Below the pieces are notes generated by a model, which searched no databases, was not told the origin of the DNA, and saw only the letters and a program-made list of their open reading frames with translations. Both the position numbers and the translations under genes were made by a program. Positions 17,477-25,956 of a stretch of DNA of 64,000 nucleotides are shown piece by piece. The DNA comes from Salegentibacter maritimus (GTDB lineage: Bacteria; Bacteroidota; Bacteroidia; Flavobacteriales; Flavobacteriaceae), in assembly GCF_016236915.1 (NCBI RefSeq), contig NZ_JAEHOK010000001.1, positions 124,001 through 188,000 of the forward strand, in the 5' to 3' direction. How positions within the stretch are numbered: position 1 is the stretch's first letter; the number at the start of each line of letters is the position of its first letter.

Positions 17477-18640
17477 TTATCCACATTTAAGAGCCAATTC
17501 TACCCCATTTAAGACTATTTTATTAACTATAACGTTTTCGGTGAGTTTAGATTTATTGTTAATCGCAACTTTTTTCTTTTCACAATGAACTTCTTTGTGC
17601 GCAAATTTTTCTATTTTATAAGCAATTTTTTCAATTTCAGGCACAAAAATCAACTTCCCGTCCGTTAATTGCTCTTTGTACTGAATCGCAATGTCCACTA
17701 TCCCATTTTCTGTATTGGCTTCTCTCAAAATAATATCGTTGAATAGTTTTTCATTCTCCGGTATTTCCTGGTATTTACAATAGTCTATATTTTCAAAACT
17801 AGCATCGCTTATTGATTTTAAAACTGAAATTAGTGCCAAAAACACATATTTTCGAGTTTCTTCCCGCTCATAATCATTCGGAAAGTGACCGGCCTCAAAA
17901 AGTATAGTGGGTGTTTGAGTACTCTGAAAAGTATCTCCCGTACAATTTATGTTAAAAGCATCATCATACCTTCCTATTCTACTTGGCAGTAACTCAGAAA
18001 GATCTTCCGCTATTTTAGCGATTAGCTGCATACTTTTAACTCGAGATGAATAAATTTGCCTGTCTTTATCCATTGAAGGCGTTAAAAAGGATAAAACAGC
18101 AGGGTTGGGTTTATTTCCAGCACTAAATATAGTTCGCTGATCGTGTAGATTAAGACAAAAATCTGGTTTGAATTTTTCAAAAACCTGTTTAAGTACTTTA
18201 CTTTCCGGCTCACTCAAATTTTGAGCGTCCCTATTAAGATCTATTTTATTTGCATTAACGCGGGTATAAGCTTCAGCACCATCAGGATTTAACATAGGGA
18301 GAATACATAGACTACAATTATGTAAAATTTCCCGCACAAAAGCTTTGTCTTTACACATACCTATATATTTAAGGAGGTCAAAAACAGCCTTAGTGGTTGT
18401 AGCTTCATTTCCGTGCATTTGTGACCAGGCCATAATTTTTATGGGTCCACTACCAAATTGAATACTATAAATAGGCTTACCCAAAACCGATGCCCCAATT
18501 TCCTTTAAAGCAAATTCTTCCCCTAAATCATACAGTAAAATTTCTATATCAGATAAACATATATGCCTACCAAAGAGCTCCTTGTTTTTAAATGCATTAT
18601 AATTATTAAAGAGGTCTATAATAAATCTTGATTTTTCCAT
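17477..18640 (-). CDS. M14-family zinc carboxypeptidase-like protein
   Basis: From the ATG at 18640 the protein is 387 residues. M14 zinc ligands appear as SQMHGNEATTTKA (HxxE) and LNLHDQRTIF (His), with MLNPDGAEAYTRVNANKIDLNRDA between and the catalytic Glu in PTILFEAGHFPND. These enzymes remove C-terminal residues or cleave related amides. The protein has no signal peptide, so it is probably cytoplasmic, unlike digestive relatives. An upstream ATG at 18670 is possible but lies beyond an operator. It diverges from the XRE regulator across the operator array. Confidence 0.82.
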   Translation of the reverse strand: MEKSRFIIDLFNNYNAFKNKELFGRHICLSDIEILLYDLGEEFALKEIGASVLGKPIYSIQFGSGPIKIMAWSQMHGNEATTTKAVFDLLKYIGMCKDKAFVREILHNCSLCILPMLNPDGAEAYTRVNANKIDLNRDAQNLSEPESKVLKQVFEKFKPDFCLNLHDQRTIFSAGNKPNPAVLSFLTPSMDKDRQIYSSRVKSMQLIAKIAEDLSELLPSRIGRYDDAFNINCTGDTFQSTQTPTILFEAGHFPNDYEREETRKYVFLALISVLKSISDASFENIDYCKYQEIPENEKLFNDIILREANTENGIVDIAIQYKEQLTDGKLIFVPEIEKIAYKIEKFAHKEVHCEKKKVAINNKSKLTENVIVNKIVLNGVELALKCG

Positions 18641-18715
18641 GTTTACAAAAGTAAACAAACCAAAATTCACAATTGTAAACAGCTGAAATTACTTTTGTAA
18701 GTTACAAGTGTAAAC
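18641..18715. promoter_or_regulatory. Operator cluster, carboxypeptidase side (4 sites)
   Basis: Four palindromes share the plan TTTAC-N4-GTAAA. They are GTTTACAAAAGTAAAC (18641-18656), TTCACAATTGTAAAC (18666-18680), TTACTTTTGTAA (18689-18700) and GTTACAAGTGTAAAC (18701-18715). All have a 4-nt centre. The first touches the carboxypeptidase start codon. Confidence 0.75.
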
Positions 18716-18843
18716 ACCAGTTCAGGCCTACAAACCAGAGCTATGGAATAAATCCAAGATAGATTATATTAACATTTATAATATTGTTTTTTAGTGTTTT
18801 ACACATTATTATTTAAAACAAAGATTTAATACTAATCTACTGG

Positions 18844-18927
18844 TTGCATTTGTAATTTGGTTGCTAAAATCAGTTTGATTACATTTGTAAACCATAACTA
18901 AACCTAATGTAATTTACAATGGTAAAC
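18844..18927. promoter_or_regulatory. Operator cluster, regulator side (3 sites)
   Basis: Three more sites with the same 4-nt centre are TTGCATTTGTAA (18844-18855, weak), ATTACATTTGTAAAC (18878-18892) and TTTACAATGGTAAAC (18913-18927). Their centres are 35 bp apart each time. The last contains the regulator's own ATG, which implies autorepression. Confidence 0.72.
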
Positions 18928-19329
18928 ACAGAAGACTTCTCCAGGAGGCTGCATAAAATACTCGAATATTACGAGCTATCTGCTGCCGGTTTTGCCGACA
19001 AAATAGAAGTTGGTCGCTCCTCTATTTCGCATATTTTATCTGGCAGAAATAAACCGAGTTTAGACTTTGTAATGAAGGTTATTAAATCCTTTCCAGAGGT
19101 AGAATTATATTGGCTTTTAAATGGAAAAGGAAGCTTCCCTCCCAATAATGAATATTTAGCTTCAACTGAAGCAAAAGAGCAAGTAAATGCAAACGCAACT
19201 TTACCCGAACAAAAAATTCAGGAGAAAAACGAAGCTCCATTCACTTTAGCGCAGCAAGGCAAAAATAAACCTATTCGAAAAATTGTTATTTTTTATGAAG
19301 ATGGGAGCTTTGAAGCCTTTGAAAATTGA
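18919..19329 (+). CDS. XRE-family helix-turn-helix regulator
   Basis: Residues 7-65 form a Cro/cI-type HTH (FSRRLHKILEYYELSAAGFADKIEVGRSSISHILSGRNKPSLDFVMKVI, of which the central part is the recognition region). YWLLNGKGSFP follows, typical of Bacteroidota XRE proteins. The second half is a flexible, charged linker ending in a strand-rich tail (IRKIVIFYEDGSFEAFEN). The ATG sits inside a palindrome matching sites in front of the divergent carboxypeptidase gene. No phage genes surround it, so it looks like a resident regulator. Confidence 0.9.
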   Translation: MVNTEDFSRRLHKILEYYELSAAGFADKIEVGRSSISHILSGRNKPSLDFVMKVIKSFPEVELYWLLNGKGSFPPNNEYLASTEAKEQVNANATLPEQKIQEKNEAPFTLAQQGKNKPIRKIVIFYEDGSFEAFEN

Positions 19330-19377
19330 TAATTCAAGTAAAATAAGCTTATTTTGCATTACAAAGAAATTGCAATA

Positions 19378-19752
19378 ATGAAAAAGCTCTTACCTCTATT
19401 AAGTTTTATTTTTGTTTTCACAGGCTGTTTTGAACCGGAAAGAAATTGTGCCGATTACAGAACCGGTACTTTTGAATTTAAAACCTATTTAAATGGTGAT
19501 TTAGTTACTTCCACTTTTATTAGAAACGATTCTATTGAAATCGATAAATTTCAGGGCAAATCTGACACCTCATCGGTAAGATGGATAAACGATTGCGAGT
19601 ATATACTTAAGAACCTCAACCCTGAGAGTATGGCCGAGGAAAAACCTATTCATATAAAGATACTAACCACTAATAAAGATGGCTATATCTTTGAGTATGG
19701 TATTGTTGGTAAGGATAAAAAGCAACGAGGCTCTGTAGAACGAGTTAAATAA
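19378..19752 (+). CDS. Small lipoprotein of unknown function
   Basis: From the ATG at 19378 the product is 124 residues with a lipoprotein signal (KKLLPLLSFIFVFTGCFEP, lipobox Cys about residue 16). A compact strand-rich domain follows (TGTFEFKTYLNG, SVRWINDCEYILKNLNP, GYIFEYGIVGKDKKQRGSVERV). Two further cysteines (NCADY, NDCEY) could form a disulfide. The longer frame start at 19354 would put eight residues before the signal and is less likely. Relatives in flavobacteria are, from memory, often mislabelled as topoisomerase because of the nearby parC. Confidence 0.75.
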   Translation: MKKLLPLLSFIFVFTGCFEPERNCADYRTGTFEFKTYLNGDLVTSTFIRNDSIEIDKFQGKSDTSSVRWINDCEYILKNLNPESMAEEKPIHIKILTTNKDGYIFEYGIVGKDKKQRGSVERVK

Positions 19753-19822
19753 ATTAACTCATTTTCCCAAAGAGGCATTCAGTGGAATTACTTTTTTGGA
19801 TTTTGAGAGCAATCCCCGAGGT

Positions 19823-19838
19823 CCCGATAACTATCGGG
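19823..19838. repeat. CCCGATAACTATCGGG hairpin
   Basis: A perfect 7-bp stem (CCCGATA/TATCGGG) with a 2-nt centre lies between the lipoprotein gene and mscL. The string is, from general knowledge, frequent between genes in flavobacteria. It lacks a T run, so it is not a standard terminator. Confidence 0.6.
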
Positions 19839-19861
19839 ATGAACCCTAACTATGGAGTGGA

Positions 19862-20317
19862 CTACTCTTTTTTCGAAAAATTCTTTTTAAGCAATTGATT
19901 TTGCTCTTCCATTAACTGGTTCATCTTCGCTAAAAGCTCAATATCTTTTGGGGTGACTTCTCGTTTATCTTTAGGATTTTCGGCTTTGGCCCTAAACCTA
20001 TTCATAAATTTAATTACAAGGAATATTGTAAAACCAATAATAAGAAAGTCCAGAAAAGCTTCAATTAAAGCTCCATAACCTATTGCAACTTCCTCTATAG
20101 CCGATACACCTTCTGCTTCTGGAGTGCCAGGTCGCAGCACCCATTTTTTATCGGCGAAATCTATTCCATTGGTTAAAAGACTTAGAGGCGGCATCACCAC
20201 CTCTTTTACCAGGGTATTTACAACAGAATTAAAGGCAGTACCTATTATGATACCTACTGCCATATCTACCATATTTCCTTTTATGGCAAACTCTTTAAAT
20301 TCTTTTATTATACCCAT
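19862..20317 (-). CDS. mscL: Large-conductance mechanosensitive channel
   Basis: The 151-residue protein opens MGIIKEFKEFAIKGNMVDMAVGIIIGTAF, the MscL amphipathic helix and first TM helix. It carries VVMPPLSLLTNGIDF, a second TM helix (ALIEAFLDFLIIGFTIFLVIKFMN) and a charged C-terminal bundle (LLAKMNQLMEEQNQLLKK). It forms a pentameric inner-membrane pore that opens under osmotic downshock. Its start overlaps the parC stop by one base, so it is the last gene of the topoisomerase operon. Confidence 0.96.
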   Translation of the reverse strand: MGIIKEFKEFAIKGNMVDMAVGIIIGTAFNSVVNTLVKEVVMPPLSLLTNGIDFADKKWVLRPGTPEAEGVSAIEEVAIGYGALIEAFLDFLIIGFTIFLVIKFMNRFRAKAENPKDKREVTPKDIELLAKMNQLMEEQNQLLKKNFSKKE

Positions 20318-22965
20318 TATTCGTCAAATAAGGTCCCCTGGCTTTCAGAAGACTCCCCTTTGTTTTCCTTTTTTCTAATATTGTTAATTTTTATTTTTTC
20401 GTCTGAAACGGCTTCATCATCAATTACCTCAATCTCTTCCGCCGGGGTTTCTTCTTCCTCTTCATAAGGTAAAGGATCTAATGGATTTATCTGTTTTACT
20501 TTTTCCGTAGTTAACTGGTTTCCAAGAGCCTTAATCCCTTTTATTGAAATAAACTCTTCAATGTTAATTTCTTCGTTAGGACGCTGATCTTTGCCTCGTT
20601 GTTTGGCAAATACAATCTCTGCCTGGGGATAAAAATCAGTAGAAACCAATTCCAAATAAGAGTTTTCATGATCACTAATAAACTTCTCTTCCTTCTCCGG
20701 ATTTTCAATTAAAAAACGTTTTACATAAAAACGTTCTTTTTCCGGTTCCCAGTAAATTGCCGAAATAGGTTTTTTAGGCATCCATTTTTCTAAAACTACC
20801 ATTTCTTCATCAAAACGAGTGGTAAGTTCAGGAGTTATAGTTTTTGCAGTACCATCCTGGGTAATGATTAAAATTCTATCTTCTCCTCTAAATTCTCCCA
20901 AAAGCTCACCCCGTTCATCTACGTTTAACCTTTTTACCGTTTCATCAAACCAAATTTTTCTGGGTTTTAGGGTAGACACCCCTTCTTCTTTAAGTTCTAT
21001 ACGTTTTACTGCATATTTGGTAACAATGTTTCCTTTTACGTTTCTGCCTTTAATAAGCATATCGGCAAAGTCTACATCAAATTTCAACTTTTTTATGCTG
21101 CCCACCTGTCTTAAAAAGATCGTAACTACTTCGGCCTCACCGTTAGGGTTTGCTGTAAAATAATGAACTTTTGAGTCCTTTTTTCCCTGAGTTAAATCAT
21201 ATTCCCTATCTCTGGTTACTGAAGTTACCGCAAAACGTTTAATGTAAGATGCACCACCTTTACCATCACGGTAAATCATATTATAAATGGTACGCTTATC
21301 TTTTTTCTTAAAAATGGCGACATGAATAATATCTTTTCCTATAAAAGTTTTGGTATCCACCTTAGTGACCATCATCTTACCATCGGCAGTAAAACAAATA
21401 ATATCATCTATATCACTACAGTCGGTTACATATTCGTCTTTTTTAAGCGCAGTACCAATAAAACCTTCTTTACGGTTTACATAAAGTTTAGAGTTTCTAA
21501 TCACCACCTTAGTGGCTTCAATATCATCAAAAATACGAAGCTCGGTTTTTCTGTCTTTTTCCTGTCCGTAATCTTTTTTAAGTTTGGTAAAATAGGCTAC
21601 GGCATAATCTACTAGATTATCCAAATGATGTTTCACCCTGGCAATCTCATTTTCCAGTGCCTCTATTTTTTGCTGTGCCTTATCTAAATCGAATTTTGAA
21701 ATTCGTTTAATTCTAATCTCGGTAAGCTTAGTAATATCTTCCCTGGTTACGGCACGTTTTAAATGTTTTATATGTGGTTTTAATCCTTCGTCTATCGCGT
21801 TAATAACTCCATCCCAGGTTTCCTCTTCTTCAATTTCCCTATAGATACGTTTTTCGATAAATATTCGTTCTAAAGATGAAAAGTGCCATTGCTCTTCCAG
21901 TTCTTCGAGAGTGATCTCTAACTCCTTTTTTAACAGGTGAAGGGTATGATCTGTAGAGCTTCTCAATATTTCTGAAACGCCAAGGAAAATTGGTTTGTTA
22001 TCTATAATTACACAACCAAGTGGCGCAACCGAGTTTTCACAATACGTAAATGCGTAAAGAGCATCTATAGTTTTATCTGGAGAGATATTGTTTGGTAAAT
22101 GGATAAGGATCTCTACTTCTGCAGCAGTATTATCTTCAATCTTCTTGATCTTAATTTTACCTTTATCGTTTGCCTTTAAAATAGAATCTATAAGACTTGT
22201 GGTAGTGGTTCCAAAGGGAATTTCAGTAATAGCCAGGGTATTTTTATCATACTGGCTAATTTTAGCCCTAATTCTAACCCGGCCACCGCGTTTTCCATCA
22301 TTATAATTAGAGATATCGGCAATACCACCGGTTGGAAAATCTGGGAATAAAGTAAATTTTTTACCCTTTAAATGCTTTATAGAAGCATCTATAAGTTCAT
22401 TAAAATTATGCGGAAGTATACGCGTGCTTAAACCAACTGCAATTCCTTCGGCTCCCTGTGCCAGTAACATAGGAAACTTTACCGGTAAATTAACCGGCTC
22501 TTTCTTTCTACCGTCATAAGAAAGTTGCCACTCGGTTAGCTTCGGGTTAAATAGCACTTCCAGGGCAAATTTAGATAATCTAGCCTCGATATATCGAGGT
22601 GCTGCAGATCGGTCTCCGGTTAAAATATTACCCCAGTTCCCCTGCGTATCTATAAGAATATCCTTCTGGCCCATTTGCACCATGGCATCACCAATACTGG
22701 CATCACCGTGTGGGTGGTATTGCATGGTATGCCCAACAATATTGGCCACTTTGTTATAACGCCCATCGTCCAAATCTTTCATGGAGTGCATGATACGGCG
22801 TTGCACTGGTTTAAAACCGTCTTCCATTGCGGGCACTGCACGTTCCAGAATCACATAAGAAGCATAATCAAGAAACCAGTCTTTATACATCCCGGTAACT
22901 TTTATAAGTTCTTCTTTTGGTTGCTCTAAATGTTCGTCTTTAGCTTCTCCCTGGTTGTCTTCCAT
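20317..22965 (-). CDS. parC: DNA topoisomerase IV subunit A (GyrA/ParC family)
   Basis: The 882-residue protein has the breakage-reunion domain: MYKDWFLDYASYVILERAVPAMEDGFKPVQRRIM, YHPHGDASIGDAMVQMGQ and the catalytic Tyr in APRYIEARLS. A coiled coil (about 430-475) and a C-terminal propeller-like region follow, with an acidic tail. It cuts and rejoins both DNA strands to decatenate chromosomes. The operon with a GyrB-type subunit supports topoisomerase IV rather than gyrase. A single-base overlap joins it to the genes on both sides. Confidence 0.93.
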   Translation of the reverse strand: MEDNQGEAKDEHLEQPKEELIKVTGMYKDWFLDYASYVILERAVPAMEDGFKPVQRRIMHSMKDLDDGRYNKVANIVGHTMQYHPHGDASIGDAMVQMGQKDILIDTQGNWGNILTGDRSAAPRYIEARLSKFALEVLFNPKLTEWQLSYDGRKKEPVNLPVKFPMLLAQGAEGIAVGLSTRILPHNFNELIDASIKHLKGKKFTLFPDFPTGGIADISNYNDGKRGGRVRIRAKISQYDKNTLAITEIPFGTTTTSLIDSILKANDKGKIKIKKIEDNTAAEVEILIHLPNNISPDKTIDALYAFTYCENSVAPLGCVIIDNKPIFLGVSEILRSSTDHTLHLLKKELEITLEELEEQWHFSSLERIFIEKRIYREIEEEETWDGVINAIDEGLKPHIKHLKRAVTREDITKLTEIRIKRISKFDLDKAQQKIEALENEIARVKHHLDNLVDYAVAYFTKLKKDYGQEKDRKTELRIFDDIEATKVVIRNSKLYVNRKEGFIGTALKKDEYVTDCSDIDDIICFTADGKMMVTKVDTKTFIGKDIIHVAIFKKKDKRTIYNMIYRDGKGGASYIKRFAVTSVTRDREYDLTQGKKDSKVHYFTANPNGEAEVVTIFLRQVGSIKKLKFDVDFADMLIKGRNVKGNIVTKYAVKRIELKEEGVSTLKPRKIWFDETVKRLNVDERGELLGEFRGEDRILIITQDGTAKTITPELTTRFDEEMVVLEKWMPKKPISAIYWEPEKERFYVKRFLIENPEKEEKFISDHENSYLELVSTDFYPQAEIVFAKQRGKDQRPNEEINIEEFISIKGIKALGNQLTTEKVKQINPLDPLPYEEEEETPAEEIEVIDDEAVSDEKIKINNIRKKENKGESSESQGTLFDE

Positions 22966-23447
22966 TAAGCTGTAGTTTTTTGATTTTCCACTATTTTCTG
23001 CATTGAAGCTACCATGCCTCGCTTCTTCTTTTTAGTAAGAAAAGTAGTGTTAAAAGTATATTTCTTGTAACCGCGTCTTCTACGCGAACTTATATATATT
23101 GTAACTGCGGAATAAAAAAAGTAATCGCTAAACCTAAATTTCCCTAATTTTCTTTTTGGAAATTCTGCTTTCTTTACTCGATATTCCATAAATTTTGAAA
23201 AGAAAACCCCATTATTCTTTAGGTTAAGCGTCTCCCCATCACTGTCAAATTCAAAACTCTGACCTACCTTATGCACATAGAAACCAAGTATGAGTACTAC
23301 AATATTGGGTACATAATGACTAAACTTAACCGGCTCGTCGGTACCCATTAGCTCTATATTTACAAAAATATTGGTCACGAACACCGCCACCAAAACAATG
23401 TAAATAGAGGGAATTATTTTTACTTCGTTTCTATTGGTTAACCTCAT
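22965..23447 (-). CDS. Small membrane protein inside the parE-parC operon
   Basis: This 160-residue protein has two N-terminal TM helices ([23 protein letters not shown] and [18 protein letters not shown]). A basic cytoplasmic part with strand-rich segments follows ([39 protein letters not shown]). No family is recognised. Its stop overlaps parC by 1 bp and its start overlaps the parE end by 4 bp, so translation is coupled to both topoisomerase subunits. Confidence 0.75.
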   Translation of the reverse strand: MRLTNRNEVKIIPSIYIVLVAVFVTNIFVNIELMGTDEPVKFSHYVPNIVVLILGFYVHKVGQSFEFDSDGETLNLKNNGVFFSKFMEYRVKKAEFPKRKLGKFRFSDYFFYSAVTIYISSRRRRGYKKYTFNTTFLTKKKKRGMVASMQKIVENQKTTA

Positions 23448-25306
23448 AGGCCTAACTCTTCAATAAGATCAAGTTCAACTTTAAGGTTGTCTATAATAAA
23501 CTCCTGCCTGTCGGGTGTGTTTTTTCCCATATAGAAATTAAGCATTTCGTCTATAGACTTTTCTTTATCTAACATCACAGGGTCTAAACGAATATCTTCT
23601 CCAATAAAATGCTGGAATTCATCGGGAGAAATTTCACCCAAACCTTTAAATCGGGTTATTTCCACTTTTCCGCTTAACTTATCTACCGCATTTCTCCTTT
23701 CGGTTTCACTATAGCAATAAATAGTTTCTTTTTTATTTCGCACCCTAAATAGCGGTGTTTGCAAAATATATAGATGGTTTTCTTTAATTAACTCAGGAAA
23801 AAATTGAAGGAAAAAAGTAATAAGCAATAATCTAATATGCATACCATCTACATCGGCATCAGTAGCTATCACTATATTGTTATACCTAAGATCTTCCAGG
23901 GATTCTTCAATATTTAGTGCGGCCTGTAGTAAATTAAACTCTTCATTCTCATAAACAATTTTTTTACTTAGTCCATAGCTATTTAAAGGTTTCCCTTTTA
24001 AACTGAAAACAGCCTGAGTATTTACATCGCGGGATTTGGTAATAGAACCACTGGCCGAATCTCCCTCGGTAATAAACAAGGTAGTTTCTAAATAGCGTTC
24101 TTTTTTACTATCTCCAAGATGAATGCGGCAGTCACGTAATTTTTTATTGTGTAAGCTGGCTTTTTTCGCTCTGTCTTTTGCTAATTTTCTAATTCCCGAA
24201 AGGTCTTTACGCTCTCTTTCGGCCTGTAAAATTTTTCGCTGAAGCCTATCTGCAGTCTCCTGATTTTTATGTAGGTAGTTGTCGAGCTGTGTTTTTATAA
24301 AATCGTTAATATAGGTACGTACAGTGGGCATATCTCCGCCCATATCTGTAGAACCTAATTTTGTTTTAGTCTGACTTTCAAAAACAGGCTCCATTACTTT
24401 AATGCTTATCGCCGCAACTATAGATTTTCTAATATCGCTTGCATCGTAATTTTTACCAAAGAATTCACGTACAGTTCTCACAATAGCCTCCCTAAAAGCT
24501 GCCAAATGTGTCCCTCCCTGAGAGGTATTTTGTCCATTTACAAAAGAATGGTATTCTTCGCTATATTGAGCCTTACTGTGTGTAATGGCAACTTCGATAT
24601 CATCGCCTCGTAAATGAACAATTTCATATAAGCGTTCATCTTCATGGATACTGTCCTTTAAGAGGTCTTTAAGTCCGTTTTCTGAATAAAACTTTTCACC
24701 ATTAAAAATTATGCTTAGCCCGGGGTTCAGGTACACATAATTCTTAAGCATCTTTTCTATATATTCATTTCGGAATTTAAAGTTTTTAAAAATAGTCTCA
24801 TCTGGCACAAAAGTTACCTTAGTTCCTCTACGGCGAGAAGTCTCATCAAGATGTTCTTCATCTTTTAATTCTCCTTGTTCAAACTCGGCTGCCCGAGATT
24901 GACCATTTCTGGAAGATTCTACCCTAAAATAAGATGAAAGTGCATTTACGGCTTTTGTACCAACACCATTTAAACCTACAGATTTTTTAAAGGCACGGGA
25001 ATCATATTTACCTCCCGTATTCATTTTTGAAACAACATCAACCACCTTCCCTAGCGGGATACCACGACCATAGTCCCTAACAATAACACGCTGATTTTGA
25101 ACTGAGATCTCTATGGTTTTTCCAGATCCCATTACAAATTCATCTATACTATTATCCAGCACCTCCTTCAAGAGAATATAAATTCCATCGTCTGCACTGG
25201 AACCGTCCCCCAGCTTACCAATGTACATTCCGGGACGCATTCTAATATGTTCTTTCCAGTCTAAAGACCGTATATTATCTTCAGTATACTTTGTTTCCTG
25301 GCTCAT
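23444..25306 (-). CDS. parE: DNA topoisomerase IV subunit B (GyrB/ParE family)
   Basis: The 620-residue protein has the GHKL ATPase start ([50 protein letters not shown]). The transducer domain ([13 protein letters not shown]) follows, and then the TOPRIM core ([30 protein letters not shown]). The C-terminal [12 protein letters not shown] block is complete. The subunit provides ATP hydrolysis for strand passage. It is the first gene of the four-gene operon parE, membrane protein, parC, mscL. Confidence 0.94.
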   Translation of the reverse strand: MSQETKYTEDNIRSLDWKEHIRMRPGMYIGKLGDGSSADDGIYILLKEVLDNSIDEFVMGSGKTIEISVQNQRVIVRDYGRGIPLGKVVDVVSKMNTGGKYDSRAFKKSVGLNGVGTKAVNALSSYFRVESSRNGQSRAAEFEQGELKDEEHLDETSRRRGTKVTFVPDETIFKNFKFRNEYIEKMLKNYVYLNPGLSIIFNGEKFYSENGLKDLLKDSIHEDERLYEIVHLRGDDIEVAITHSKAQYSEEYHSFVNGQNTSQGGTHLAAFREAIVRTVREFFGKNYDASDIRKSIVAAISIKVMEPVFESQTKTKLGSTDMGGDMPTVRTYINDFIKTQLDNYLHKNQETADRLQRKILQAERERKDLSGIRKLAKDRAKKASLHNKKLRDCRIHLGDSKKERYLETTLFITEGDSASGSITKSRDVNTQAVFSLKGKPLNSYGLSKKIVYENEEFNLLQAALNIEESLEDLRYNNIVIATDADVDGMHIRLLLITFFLQFFPELIKENHLYILQTPLFRVRNKKETIYCYSETERRNAVDKLSGKVEITRFKGLGEISPDEFQHFIGEDIRLDPVMLDKEKSIDEMLNFYMGKNTPDRQEFIIDNLKVELDLIEELGL

Positions 25307-25424
25307 AAGTAATTCATGGAGTTGTGCTGCTAATATAAGGCATAGCCCAAAAAGTTAAAACAAACCCGGGCTATTTTAATTAACAAAGATTTAAAATTAA
25401 TGTTAACTATAATTTAAGTGATAA

Positions 25425-25853
25425 CTATTTTGAAGGAAGTTTTACCAAATTAACCCAAAACTCTTCAATTTTTGCGACGGCTTTTATAAAATCATCTACT
25501 TCTAAGGGTTTTGTTATATAGCAATTTGCATAATTTCGGTATGAGTTATCTATATCTTCTTTTGATGAAGAAGTGGTAAGCATAATCACCGGAATTTTAC
25601 GGAAATCTTTATGCTGCTTTATATATTTTAAAAGTTCATGTCCATTCATTTTTGGCAGATTTACATCTAACAAAATTAAATCGGGCGCAATAGCTTTCAC
25701 GTATTTCCCTCCTTTGTTCAAAAAGTCTTTAGCCTCTTTTCCATCTCTAACCACACTTAATTTATTCAGAATTTTTCCCTCCTCCAATGCTTCAGAGGTT
25801 AAGAGTACATCCCCTTCATTATCTTCAACTAAAAGAATGTGGATAGGTTCCAT
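25425..25853 (-). CDS. Single-domain response regulator (receiver only)
   Basis: The 142-residue protein is a lone CheY-like receiver: acidic pocket in ILLVEDNEGD, phospho-acceptor Asp in LILLDVNLPKMNG, Thr in IMLTTSSSKED and Lys in CYITKPLEV. No output domain is attached. This subtype, with LVEDNEGDVLLT, is typical of Rcp1-like partners of PAS/phytochrome kinases. It lies 103 bp downstream of a very large PAS histidine kinase on the same strand, its likely phosphodonor. Confidence 0.92.
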   Translation of the reverse strand: MEPIHILLVEDNEGDVLLTSEALEEGKILNKLSVVRDGKEAKDFLNKGGKYVKAIAPDLILLDVNLPKMNGHELLKYIKQHKDFRKIPVIMLTTSSSKEDIDNSYRNYANCYITKPLEVDDFIKAVAKIEEFWVNLVKLPSK

Positions 25854-25956
25854 AATTTTTTAGACTTTTGTGTTATATGGTAAAGATATTAATAATTATC
25901 GCTAAATAAAATCAATGTAATTTTACAGAAAAACACACAAAAACATTGAATTAACG

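Noticed and set aside
18641-19329. Prophage immunity region
   Set aside because: The XRE gene and operators look cI-like, but no integrase, structural or lysis genes are present, and neighbours are housekeeping genes.
20819-22929. Several plus-strand ORFs opposite parC
   Set aside because: All are antisense shadows of a strongly conserved topoisomerase gene.
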